NCBI GenBank assembly: GCA_900540255.1
Contig: UQFE01000010.1
Location: 15,912 to 79,911, forward strand
Reading direction: 5' to 3'
DNA: 64,000 bases
Source of the DNA: an uncultured Clostridium sp.
Lineage (GTDB): Bacteria; Bacillota; Clostridia; Clostridiales; Clostridiaceae
Under the pieces are notes generated by a model. The model had not been told where the DNA came from, did not search any database, and saw only the letters and a list, made by a program, of their open reading frames with translations. Position numbers and translations under genes: made by a program. This document shows positions 8,317-16,466 of the stretch, piece after piece. How positions within the stretch are numbered: the first letter of the stretch is position 1; every line of letters starts with the position of its first letter.

Positions 8317-8343
8317 GAGAATTCAATGTAATTTTGAATTCTC
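8317..8343 (-). terminator. Terminator of the agrBDC operon
   Basis: Perfect 10-bp stem GAGAATTCAA/TTGAATTCTC with a 7-base loop. Read on the minus strand it is followed by TTTTATAAT. It lies about 55 bases beyond the agrC stop. Confidence 0.65.
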
Positions 8344-8396
8344 CTTTTCTTATTTACTAGATATTAAAAATTATTAATATAATAACTATTTAAAAA

Positions 8397-9659
8397 TTAC
8401 TTTAAAGGTATATTAATTATAAATTCTGTAATACTATCATTGCTAGTAACAGTAACTTTTCCACCTTGCTTTTCCACTAATTCCTTAACAATAGCTAATC
8501 CAAATCCATGATCTTTGTTTTTATCATTCTTTGTAGTAAAACCAACATCAAATATTTTATCTATTATTTTTTTTTCTATTTTAGGACCATTATTTTGTAT
8601 TTTAATTACAACACTATTAATATTATAATAAGTTTTAATAGTAATAAGTCCTTTTTCATTCATTGCTGTAATAGAATTTTTTAAAATATTCGAAATTACT
8701 CTTTGTATTTCCATTTCAGACATATTAGCATCTTCTAATAAAGCTTGTTCATCAACCATTACATTAATTCCTTTATGATTGATACCATTTATAATCATTG
8801 TTATCATAGAATTATTATCACTTATTTTTACTTCACTAATAATATTATTATGTCCATTTATTATTGCTTTTAATGATTCTCCAAGCCTATCATATTTTCC
8901 CATAAGATGCATTCCATAAAGATATGATATTTGTGCTCCATAGTCATGCTTTACCTTTTTTAGATCATTAATCTTTTCTTCTAATTCTTTATTTAAAATA
9001 TTAATTTCCTTAGATTTATTTTCAATATTTGAAAAATAAATTGTAATTCCTATTATAAATAATCCAAGTATTAAAAATAAAAAATTCATAAATAATGGAT
9101 TATCTCTATCATGTATTATAAAATTAAATGATATTATAAAATCTGCAACTACAGTCATAATTATTAATGTCATTATAGAAAACTGTTTACTTTTAATAGA
9201 ACAATAAATTCTATAAATTATATCTTTTTTTACTAATATAAATATACCCATTATCAATTGTGGAAAATAAATTGATAATACATATCCTAAACTAAAATGT
9301 TCACTTAATATTTTATACTGAAAAATTCCTAAGTATAAATTTGATGTAATAAATACATTCATAATTATAACTAAATATATAATTGATATTGTTATTGTTG
9401 CACTTAAACTATCTTCTTTAAAAAATAAAATCCCTGATATTAGTAATACTAAGTGTGTTAAAATTGTTCCCAAACTTGAATTCCCAATTAAATATGTTGT
9501 TGCTATAATTATTAAAAACAAAAAAATTATAAAAATTAATAGTTTTAATTTACTATTTTTATATCTCTGTTCTATACAATAATTAGGAATTAATACCAAC
9601 ATTAAACTTTGCATTATTGTATTACTTATATCTGCTAAACTTATGATATTTATTTTCAT
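8397..9659 (-). CDS. agrC: AgrC-like sensor histidine kinase
   Basis: The 420-residue protein has six or seven membrane segments over residues ~10-210. A short coiled linker follows (NKELEEKINDLKKVKHDYG); the His in KHDYGAQISYLYGM near residue 240 is the likely phospho-acceptor. The ATPase domain has an N-box around NILKNSITAMNEKG and the G-boxes FDVGFTTKND and HGFGLAIVKELVEKQGG. This is the layout of peptide-pheromone receptors of the AgrC type. It follows agrB and agrD in one operon, so it should sense the AgrD-derived cyclic peptide. No AgrA/LytTR regulator follows; the terminator comes directly after. Its start overlaps a 21-bp tandem duplication and no ribosome site is visible, so translation may be coupled to agrD or weak. 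Confidence 0.85.
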   Translation of the reverse strand: MKINIISLADISNTIMQSLMLVLIPNYCIEQRYKNSKLKLLIFIIFLFLIIIATTYLIGNSSLGTILTHLVLLISGILFFKEDSLSATITISIIYLVIIMNVFITSNLYLGIFQYKILSEHFSLGYVLSIYFPQLIMGIFILVKKDIIYRIYCSIKSKQFSIMTLIIMTVVADFIISFNFIIHDRDNPLFMNFLFLILGLFIIGITIYFSNIENKSKEINILNKELEEKINDLKKVKHDYGAQISYLYGMHLMGKYDRLGESLKAIINGHNNIISEVKISDNNSMITMIINGINHKGINVMVDEQALLEDANMSEMEIQRVISNILKNSITAMNEKGLITIKTYYNINSVVIKIQNNGPKIEKKIIDKIFDVGFTTKNDKNKDHGFGLAIVKELVEKQGGKVTVTSNDSITEFIINIPLK

Positions 9660-9698
9660 ATTTTAATTATCTATTTCTATATTTTAATTATCTATTTT
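9658..9698. repeat. 21-bp direct duplication between agrD and agrC
   Basis: ATATTTTAATTATCTATTTC occurs twice in tandem (9658 and 9679), covering the agrD stop and the agrC start. The duplication places the agrC start far from any purine-rich site. Confidence 0.7.
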
Positions 9699-9816
9699 CT
9701 TTCATTGATTTTGGCATATCCTCTACTCCAACAAATGCTAATGAAGCTTGTCCTGTATTTACAAAAACAGCAGTTAATGCTAATACTAGACAACCAATTA
9801 CCTTCTTAAACTTCAT
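9688..9816 (-). CDS. agrD: AgrD-type cyclic autoinducer peptide precursor with ring serine
   Basis: A 42-residue precursor: an amphipathic, basic N-terminal helix (MKFKKVIGCLVLALTAVF), a middle NTGQASLAFVG and an acidic tail VEDMPKSMKENR. The tail matches the clostridial AgrD recognition tail, typically PEEPKSLRDE. Aligning on that tail puts Ser25 where AgrD normally has the ring cysteine, so the predicted signal is a five-residue ring SLAFV closed as a lactone rather than a thiolactone. Cys9 lies in the leader helix and is unlikely to form the ring. The ATG is 7 bases after GGAGG and overlaps the end of agrB by 11 bases, which indicates translational coupling. The exact N-terminal cleavage site of the mature peptide cannot be read from sequence. 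Confidence 0.8.
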   Translation of the reverse strand: MKFKKVIGCLVLALTAVFVNTGQASLAFVGVEDMPKSMKENR

Positions 9817-10390
9817 ATTCTTTACCTCCATGTATTTCTTTAAATTTATTAAATAATAACATTGTTTGTACAACTCCTGTCCAAACAATAACTTGTGAAA
9901 ACCATTTAATATTAAACATAGCAATTGACAGTATTATAAATATTAAACTATTTACAATACTAATAATCCTATTTCGTTTTATTAGATTTTCTTTTGTTAA
10001 TGGCATTTTAGGATTTATTATTGGAACTTGATTATATATACAAAATATACTTATAAAGTTTAATATTATACTACTAACAATATCTAAATTACTGTTTTTG
10101 GATAATATAACTATAAACATAACAATTATTAATGTTGATAAAAAACATTTTTTTTGATTATCTTCATGGTATCCACCAGTAAATGGTTTAGTAGTAACCA
10201 TATAAATTAATATTAATAAACATTCCTTAAAATATCCAAAAAAATAAAATATAGTTAAAATCAATATAAATTTTATAAGTTCATATATTAATATTGTTAA
10301 TACATATTTCATTTCCTCTTGCTGCTGTGTACTATATTTATTATAGTTAGACAAATCACTTATAAGCCATTCAATAAATCTTTTTATCAT
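9806..10390 (-). CDS. agrB: AgrB-like membrane peptidase
   Basis: A 194-residue polytopic membrane protein with about five hydrophobic segments. The AgrB catalytic pair is present in TGGYHEDNQKKC: His and Cys seven residues apart, as in characterised AgrB. It would cut the AgrD C-terminal tail and form the ring. The start chosen is MIKRFIEWL, 6 bases after GGAG; a longer upstream reading frame has no site. The tail HGGKEYEV overlaps the agrD start. The gene is transcribed divergently from the DUF2974 hydrolase across a 167-base gap. Confidence 0.9.
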   Translation of the reverse strand: MIKRFIEWLISDLSNYNKYSTQQQEEMKYVLTILIYELIKFILILTIFYFFGYFKECLLILIYMVTTKPFTGGYHEDNQKKCFLSTLIIVMFIVILSKNSNLDIVSSIILNFISIFCIYNQVPIINPKMPLTKENLIKRNRIISIVNSLIFIILSIAMFNIKWFSQVIVWTGVVQTMLLFNKFKEIHGGKEYEV

Positions 10391-10557
10391 TAATACTCCT
10401 TTAAATATATGTTTGGGCTCGTTTAGTATACCATATTTTTTACTTATTAACAATTTTTTAATATTTTTTTATAATAAAAAATAATAATTTAACATAATAC
10501 ATCATTAAATTAAAACTACAAATAACAATAATAAATTATTTTATTTTGGAGTATAAA

Positions 10558-11649
10558 ATGAAAAATATTATTGATTATTCTAAGACAAATTTATATACAT
10601 TTTCAGAAAAAAGGTTTAATAATGTAGATTCACTAATTTTATCTCAATTAAGCTATATAAATTTTGATAATTTAGTTGGCTCAATAACTGCCAATAAAAG
10701 CCCCCTAACTTTTAAAGATTTATTAAACCCAAAATATTTTAATAAAATGTTTAATACTATTCCATATAGTAAAGAAACTAAAGAACTTCTTTTTTATATT
10801 TCCTCAAACCCTAGATTTAGAAATATAAAAATTAATTATTATATTTCTAAATCAGATGTTGCTTTTGAAAAACAATTTTCAGCAACAACCTTTATTTTAA
10901 ATGAAAATTTAGCTTATATAGCTTTTCGTGGAACTGATTATAGTCTTATTGGATGGAAGGAAGATTTTAATATGTCATTTATAACCCCAGTTCCTTCACA
11001 ATTAGAAGGTATTGATTATATAAATAAAGTTTCAAAGCTAATATCTTGTGAATTTTATATTGGTGGTCACTCTAAAGGTGGTAATATTGCCATTTATGCT
11101 TCTATGTATTGTAATCCTGAAGCTTCATCTAAAATAAAAAAAATATTTAGTCATGATTCTCCTGGCTTCAAAGAAGAAATTATTAAAAGTAATGAATTTA
11201 AATTTATAAAAAATAAAATTATAAAAACAATTCCTGGTTCATCTTTAATTGGTATGATGTTTGAAAATAATGAAAATTATTATGTTGTAAAAAGTAATAA
11301 ATTAGGTGGATTACAGCAGCATAATCCATTTTCTTGGCAAGTAAGTAATTTTGATTTTATTTATTTAAAAGAAATATCTTCTAATTCTAAATATACCTGT
11401 ACAGCTTTAAATACTTGGATAAAAAAAATTGATAATAAAAAAAGAAAATTATTTGTGGAAAGTTTATTTAATGCTATATCTTGTACTAATTGCAAAAATT
11501 TTATTGAACTATTTCATAATTGGAATAAAAACTTTCCTATTATTTTGAAATCATTAAATAATCTTGATAAAGAAATTAAAACTATGATTATTTTATTATT
11601 TAAAGATCTTTTAAATTTATATATTAAAATTATTACTCACAATGAATAA
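10558..11649 (+). CDS. DUF2974 (Mbeg1-like) alpha/beta-hydrolase
   Basis: The 363-residue protein has the family N-terminus (SLILSQLSYINFD), an FRGTD strand-turn (~120) and the lipase-type nucleophile elbow GGHSKGGNIAIYAS (Ser near residue 177), followed by FSHDSPGF with a candidate catalytic Asp. It is expected to be a cytosolic serine hydrolase acting on an unknown lipid or ester. No signal peptide. The ATG at 10558 is 6 bases after GGAG and is preferred to a TTG four codons upstream. It is divergent from agrB and 171 bases ahead of the repeat protein on the same strand; no terminator is evident between them, so the two could be co-transcribed. Confidence 0.75.
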   Translation: MKNIIDYSKTNLYTFSEKRFNNVDSLILSQLSYINFDNLVGSITANKSPLTFKDLLNPKYFNKMFNTIPYSKETKELLFYISSNPRFRNIKINYYISKSDVAFEKQFSATTFILNENLAYIAFRGTDYSLIGWKEDFNMSFITPVPSQLEGIDYINKVSKLISCEFYIGGHSKGGNIAIYASMYCNPEASSKIKKIFSHDSPGFKEEIIKSNEFKFIKNKIIKTIPGSSLIGMMFENNENYYVVKSNKLGGLQQHNPFSWQVSNFDFIYLKEISSNSKYTCTALNTWIKKIDNKKRKLFVESLFNAISCTNCKNFIELFHNWNKNFPIILKSLNNLDKEIKTMIILLFKDLLNLYIKIITHNE

Positions 11650-11820
11650 TTTTGTAACTCCTAATGCTAATACAAATATTTATGCTATTTTAGGGAATAT
11701 TAAATTTATATTATTTAAAATGCACATTTTTATTATTTATAACTAATTAAATCTTAATGTATTTTAAATTTAAATTAACATAAGACAATATTATAAGTAT
11801 TAATCATTTAGGAGGAAACT

Positions 11821-12390
11821 ATGAAGAATTATAAAAGTAAGAAAATATTTAAAATAATAAATAATGGTAATAAATATCTTAATCTTCATGAAATAAAAAA
11901 CAAAACTGGTGCTGGAAATGGATATAAAAGTAATATAGAAGCTTCTGAAGAATTATCAAGCTATAATGCTACTATACATAAAAGTCACAAAATAAATGAA
12001 GTTATAAATGAACATGGTACTGACTTAAACTTACATGAAATAAAAGCTAAAACTGGCGCTGGTAGTGGCCATAAACATGTTTCAACTACTCTTCAAGAAA
12101 CTAAATCATCATCACATAATAATTATTTAACTTCACATAAAAGTCAAAAAATTTATGATGTTGTAACTAAAATTAAAGGTAGAGCAAATCTTCATAAAAT
12201 TAAAGCGCAAACGGGCGCTGGTAATGGGTATAAACATGCTATAAATACAAATACTATTAATGAAGATATTTCTGAAGATAACATACATAAAAGCCATGTT
12301 ATTCATGCCATATTCCATAATAATGACAGAAAGCTTAATCTTCATGAAATAAAAAGAAAAACTGGTGCTGGAAATGGGCATAAACGTTAA
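11821..12390 (+). CDS. Four-repeat protein (KTGAGNGHK repeats), possible multi-core peptide precursor
   Basis: The 189-residue protein is built almost wholly of four 33-residue units at residues 4-36, 53-85, 106-138 and 156-188. The consensus is H/Y-K-S-x-K-I, a variable stretch, then NLHEIKxKTGAGNGHK. The units are joined by 16-20-residue linkers of unrelated sequence rich in S, N, T and E. The last unit ends the protein (NGHKR). There is no signal peptide, membrane segment or cysteine; it is basic and His-rich (14 His). Conserved TGAG-N/S-G-H/Y-K ends with variable spacers suggest either a processed multi-copy peptide or a repetitive ligand-binding protein. I do not recognise the family. 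AGGAGG precedes the ATG by 6 bases and a terminator follows. Its neighbours are the DUF2974 hydrolase and the divergent agr operon. Confidence 0.8.
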   Translation: MKNYKSKKIFKIINNGNKYLNLHEIKNKTGAGNGYKSNIEASEELSSYNATIHKSHKINEVINEHGTDLNLHEIKAKTGAGSGHKHVSTTLQETKSSSHNNYLTSHKSQKIYDVVTKIKGRANLHKIKAQTGAGNGYKHAINTNTINEDISEDNIHKSHVIHAIFHNNDRKLNLHEIKRKTGAGNGHKR

Positions 12391-12396
12391 AATTGC

Positions 12397-12441
12397 AAAA
12401 AAATATAACTGAAATTTAAATCTTCAGTTATATTTTTTTAT
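12397..12441. terminator. Bidirectional terminator between the repeat protein and LysR genes
   Basis: Perfect 12-bp stem AATATAACTGAA/TTCAGTTATATT (12402-12413, 12423-12434) flanked by A7 and T7 runs, placed between convergent genes. Confidence 0.8.
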
Positions 12442-12498
12442 TTTAATTATATTAAATAATTTTAATACACTTCATTTCATACTAAAATAACATTAAAT

Positions 12499-13380
12499 TT
12501 AACTCTTGTACTCTTTAATTACATATTTTTTGAATTCCTCTATTGTTTTTGAAAGATAAACATTTTTATTCCATCCCATATAAATTTTCTTATATCCAAT
12601 TTCATCCTTAATTTTAATAGTAGAAATTTTATTCATATTTATTATTGGAGTATTTACTATTATTGCAATTCCAGCTCCTGCTGCTACTAAGCTTGAAAGC
12701 ATTGCACCTTCTGCTGGCTCAACAGATATTTTAGGAGTATATCCTATAAGCTCTGAATAAGAAATGCTTCTTTCACACTCCTTATTACTTTGTACAATAA
12801 AATATTCATCTTTTAAATCACTTAAATAAACTTCTTCCTTATTTGCCAAATGATGATTTTTAGGAACAATCAATACATATTCTTCTTTTTTAACTAAAAC
12901 ACTTTCTATTTCTGGATAATCATTAATTTTTTCAATATTATCAAAAAAGCCAAAGTTTACTTTTCCATCTTTTAAGTCCCTAAGAATTTTTTCTGTACTT
13001 TGATTATTAAAATTAAATTTTACATCAGTATGATTATTTAAAAAATTGCTTATTAAAAACGGAATATATGTTGCACCAATACAATAAGTCGATACAATTG
13101 AAATTACATTATCATTATTCTTCTTCATATCTTGTATCTTTTCTATTCCTCTTTCAACATCATTTAAAGCTGATTCTGCATACTTTAAAAAAGTTTCCCC
13201 ATACTTAGTTATTTTTATATTACGCCCTTCTCTTTCAAATAATTTTACCTCTAATTCCTCTTCTAACTTTGAAATTGCCTTACTTAAAGCTGGTTGAGTT
13301 ATTGATAATATATTTGATGCTGTAGTAAAATTATTTGTTTGTGAAACTACCTTAAAATATTCTAATTGTTGTAAGTTCAT
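12499..13380 (-). CDS. LysR-family transcriptional regulator
   Basis: The 293-residue protein has the LysR helix-turn-helix at the N-terminus (LEYFKVVSQTNNFTTASNIL, then SQTNNFTTAS and TQPALSKAISKLEEELEVKLFER). An effector-binding domain of periplasmic-binding fold covers ~90-293. It is divergent from the ferredoxin-nitroreductase gene with a T-N11-A dyad in the shared 211-base gap, so it probably controls that gene and itself in response to a small co-inducer. AGGAG precedes the ATG by 8 bases. Confidence 0.9.
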   Translation of the reverse strand: MNLQQLEYFKVVSQTNNFTTASNILSITQPALSKAISKLEEELEVKLFEREGRNIKITKYGETFLKYAESALNDVERGIEKIQDMKKNNDNVISIVSTYCIGATYIPFLISNFLNNHTDVKFNFNNQSTEKILRDLKDGKVNFGFFDNIEKINDYPEIESVLVKKEEYVLIVPKNHHLANKEEVYLSDLKDEYFIVQSNKECERSISYSELIGYTPKISVEPAEGAMLSSLVAAGAGIAIIVNTPIINMNKISTIKIKDEIGYKKIYMGWNKNVYLSKTIEEFKKYVIKEYKS

Positions 13381-13498
13381 CTTAATATCTCCTATTAAAT
13401 TTTATTGTATTCAAATTTAATCCATAACTTTTAGTTATCCTTTTATGAATATATTTAATTAGACCTAGTTACTTAAATAATGCTATAATCTCAATATC

Positions 13499-13523
13499 AA
13501 TTCATAGTTTTCATTAATGAATT
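13499..13523. promoter_or_regulatory. Candidate LysR box
   Basis: The dyad AATTCAT-N11-ATGAATT (13499-13505, 13517-13523) has the T-N11-A core and symmetry typical of LysR binding sites. It lies in the divergent gap, 119 bases upstream of lysR and 69 bases upstream of the nitroreductase. Confidence 0.5.
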
Positions 13524-13591
13524 ATAATTTTTTTGAATATAAAAGTCAAAATATACTAATGATATTATTGTAATAAAGGAGATATTTTTTT

Positions 13592-14413
13592 ATGTTTAAA
13601 GTAGATAGAGAAAAATGTGTTGCATGTAAACAATGTATAAAAGATTGTCCTGTACGTGTTATTTCCTTACAAGAAGGGAAAGCTTATATAAATAATGAAG
13701 GCTGTATTAAATGTAGTCATTGTATTGCAGTCTGTCCTGTAGAAGCTGTTTCAACTGATGATTATGATATGTCTGAAGTAAAGCCTTATGATAAAGAAAC
13801 ATTTACTGTAGAATCAGAAACTCTTTTAAATTTTATTAAATTTAGAAGAAGTGTTAGACACTTTAAAGATATGCCTGTAGAAAAAGAAAAAATTCAACAA
13901 ATCATTGAAGCTGGAAGATTTACTCAAACTTCAACTAATGCTCAAGATGTTTCTTATACTGTAGTTACAGACAAACTACCACAACTTAAAGAATTAACTT
14001 ATGAAAGCTTAAATCAAAAAGGACAATATATCTTAGCCAACTTAACACCTGAAACTGAATATTTAAAAAGATATGCAACTGCATGGGTTAACTCTTATGC
14101 TGCTTTTAAAGAAGATCCTATAAAAAATGATAGAATGTTCTTTAATGCACCTGCAGTAATATTTGTTACTTCACCTAATGCATTTAATGGTGGATTAGCT
14201 TCTTCTAATATGGAACTTATGACTGATGCCTTAGGACTTGGTACTTTCTTTAGTGGATTTATTCAAATAGCTTCTAAAGATAATAAAGAAATTTTAGATT
14301 TACTTGGAATTAATGATAGTAATCAAATAGTTTCTTGCTTAGTCATTGGTTATCCAGATGTTAAGTACAAGAGAACTGTTCCAAGAAAAAAAGCTAATAT
14401 TAACTGGCTTTAA
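13592..14413 (+). CDS. Ferredoxin-domain nitroreductase
   Basis: The 273-residue fusion has an N-terminal 2x[4Fe-4S] ferredoxin domain with CVACKQCIKDCP and CIKCSHCIAVCP (residues ~8-55). A nitroreductase-fold FMN domain follows (~75-273), beginning FIKFRRSVRHFKDMPVEKEK, with LGLGTFFSGF in the second half. Members reduce nitro compounds or other electrophiles using electrons delivered through the clusters. It is the likely target of the divergent LysR regulator. AAAGGAG precedes the ATG. Confidence 0.85.
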   Translation: MFKVDREKCVACKQCIKDCPVRVISLQEGKAYINNEGCIKCSHCIAVCPVEAVSTDDYDMSEVKPYDKETFTVESETLLNFIKFRRSVRHFKDMPVEKEKIQQIIEAGRFTQTSTNAQDVSYTVVTDKLPQLKELTYESLNQKGQYILANLTPETEYLKRYATAWVNSYAAFKEDPIKNDRMFFNAPAVIFVTSPNAFNGGLASSNMELMTDALGLGTFFSGFIQIASKDNKEILDLLGINDSNQIVSCLVIGYPDVKYKRTVPRKKANINWL

Positions 14414-14432
14414 TATTAACTAATGTTAAAGT

Positions 14433-14468
14433 TAAAGCAGCTACAAACTTAAATGTAGCTGCTTTTAA
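14433..14468. terminator. Bidirectional terminator after the nitroreductase
   Basis: Stem AAAGCAGCTACA/TGTAGCTGCTTTT with an 8-base loop, ending two bases before the stop of the convergent gene at 14470. Confidence 0.8.
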
Positions 14469-14469
14469 A

Positions 14470-15384
14470 TTAATCTTCTTTAAATATATCAATGCTACAT
14501 TCTTCTAAAACTTCATTTGTATTTTCATCTTTTATAACAAATGTGCATTTTAAATTAACTAATTCAGCAATATCAGTATTAAATACCATCTTATCAAATG
14601 ATTTTTCTCCAGCTAAAACACTTATACTAAATTTAGGATTTGTATCAATTCCATTAACACTAACATCTTTACTTTCAACTATAATATTTTTATTGAATTT
14701 ATTTTTAACACAAAGATTTAAATTTATTGATTCATCTTCATTTCTACTTATTCTAACATAATAAATATTTAATTTATCATTATTAACAATTAAATCTCCA
14801 TCATCTTCATCTTTTAAATCTTCTGTTGCTATTTCAAATTCACCTTTTGTTTTTACATTATCTTCTTTAACTTTCTCTTCCTTAACTTCCTCTTTTTCAA
14901 TAGGCTTAAGTCCTGTAAATTCTTGAATTGCTTCATTATCACTTAAAACTTCTTTAACTTTATTTAATTTGTGATTACACTTATTATAAGCTAAATTTAA
15001 AGTATCCCATGTATTTTCATCATCAGAATATAAATCTAATGAATTATTAAATATTGCTACTAAAGCTTCTAATGAATATGGAAAGTTCTTATTACTTTCT
15101 TTTGTATTTCCTACAGCACTATACTCATTATCATAATATTCTTCTAATGATTTATTTAATTCCTTTATTGCTTTTTCTAACTCTGCTCTTGCTTCATTAA
15201 TATATTTTATATCTAATTTTTCCTTATTATATGTATCTAACATATTATCATTTATTAAATATCTTAAAGCTAAATTTTCAACCTCATCTAATAACTCACT
15301 TGTAGTTCCATAATGTTCTGGAACCTTATGCTCAATTTTTTCTACTTCACTTTTCTTTTTATTAAATATGTTAAATAACCCCAT
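14470..15384 (-). CDS. Hypothetical acidic soluble protein
   Basis: The 304-residue protein starts MGLFNIFNKKKSEVEK, a charged tip reminiscent of short membrane-associating N-termini in clostridial cytosolic proteins. A helical region (~25-150) follows, then a very acidic, low-complexity linker (KEEVKEEKVKEDN, ~163-200), and a beta-rich C-terminal domain (~205-304) with VRISRNEDESINLNLCV. No signal peptide, transmembrane segment or catalytic motif is visible. I do not recognise the family. AAAGGAGC precedes the ATG. It stands alone, bounded by a bidirectional terminator. Confidence 0.65.
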   Translation of the reverse strand: MGLFNIFNKKKSEVEKIEHKVPEHYGTTSELLDEVENLALRYLINDNMLDTYNKEKLDIKYINEARAELEKAIKELNKSLEEYYDNEYSAVGNTKESNKNFPYSLEALVAIFNNSLDLYSDDENTWDTLNLAYNKCNHKLNKVKEVLSDNEAIQEFTGLKPIEKEEVKEEKVKEDNVKTKGEFEIATEDLKDEDDGDLIVNNDKLNIYYVRISRNEDESINLNLCVKNKFNKNIIVESKDVSVNGIDTNPKFSISVLAGEKSFDKMVFNTDIAELVNLKCTFVIKDENTNEVLEECSIDIFKED

Positions 15385-15818
15385 CTTAAAGCTCCTTTAT
15401 ACTTTAATTTTTCATCTATTTTAATCAATCTATATATTTAAAACTATACTACATTAATTATAATTTTCAAGTATTTGCTATAAGTTTTACTCCATAATTT
15501 ATTATTTTATTTATCATAATTCACATAAGCATTTCATTATTTTTACTTTTTGGTATTTTTTATGGAATCAAAGGATTATTTATGAAATAATGGCTATTTC
15601 TCTTATTGTTAAACGTTATCAAAGGCACTTTTTCAATTCTAACAACTAAAAAATCTAAAATTACTATATATATCAATTTTCTTTTAGAAATATTAAAATT
15701 AACTTTAAATTTCTTTAATTTTCTTAATAAATTACCCTTGTTTATTCATATACTTTATTTTGCCATAAGACTATAATTAAAACACCATATGAATTTTTAT
15801 AAACACGGAGGTATAATT
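15385..15818. other. 434-base gap without a recognised gene
   Basis: Very A/T-rich divergent gap between the acidic protein and the secreted protein gene. It contains a loose inverted repeat (ATTTCAT near 15530, ATGAAAT near 15582). I see no open frame with a ribosome site and no clear RNA structure. Promoters for both neighbours are expected here but I cannot place them confidently. Confidence 0.4.
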
Positions 15819-16466
15819 ATGCAAAAAAAAATTGGGTTAATATGTTTATCAGCTATGTTAATAACATTAGCTGTAGGTTATTCTTCAAACACAACTGAAT
15901 CTATAAGAGCCAATGCTACGGCTAAAAAAAGTAATTCTGAGCAAAAGGGAAGAAAAAGAGATTATGAAAATGATTTTGCTGATAATATAATAGACATTAG
16001 TGAATCTGCTGTAGTTTCTAAAAATATAGTTGATTCATCAGAAAAAATTTCTAATGATGAAGCATCTATAACATTAAATAAAGTAATTAGAGGTGCTGAA
16101 GCCGAAAAAATAATTAATGAATATAATAAAAATGCTTCAACTTCAAAAATCCCTCAATTAGCTAATAATTCTTTAGAATATGTAATAATTGAATATACAA
16201 CTTCTTTATCAAATAATACAAAAACTACAAAAGATGGTCAATATTCCACTGTTGGCATTGAAGTTTGCAATTTAGATGGAAGCTCACTTATAAATGAAAA
16301 TAATGATTATATAATAAGAAAATTTACTCTTGAAAATTCTGTTGGATTACAATCAAATGATTCTGGCTCTACAAAAATAGTATTAACTTTACCAAAAGCT
16401 CTTACTGAATTTGTAGTTAAACTAGGAGATAATCGTAATAACATGGCAAGCTTTAGAGTTAGTTAG
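15819..16466 (+). CDS. Secreted protein with a mutated lipobox
   Basis: A 215-residue exported protein. The signal peptide is MQKKIGLICLSAMLITLAVG, followed by YSSNTTES. That is a lipoprotein layout in which the lipobox cysteine has become tyrosine (TAT; TGT would be Cys), so it may be released rather than lipidated, or inefficiently exported. The mature part has a basic patch (SEQKGRKRDYEND) and a C-terminal beta-rich domain with ITLNKVIRGAEAEKI and STVGIEVCNLDG, similar in style to DUF4352-type extracellular domains. GGAGG precedes the ATG at 15819, ten codons inside the longest frame. Its stop is the first base of a family B repeat. Confidence 0.65.
   Translation: MQKKIGLICLSAMLITLAVGYSSNTTESIRANATAKKSNSEQKGRKRDYENDFADNIIDISESAVVSKNIVDSSEKISNDEASITLNKVIRGAEAEKIINEYNKNASTSKIPQLANNSLEYVIIEYTTSLSNNTKTTKDGQYSTVGIEVCNLDGSSLINENNDYIIRKFTLENSVGLQSNDSGSTKIVLTLPKALTEFVVKLGDNRNNMASFRVS

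Noticed and set aside
8397..9659. AgrC as partner of the orphan OmpR regulator at 3.8 kb
   Set aside because: AgrC kinases pair with LytTR regulators of the AgrA type; the 3.8-kb regulator is of OmpR type and 4 kb away, so there is no basis for pairing.
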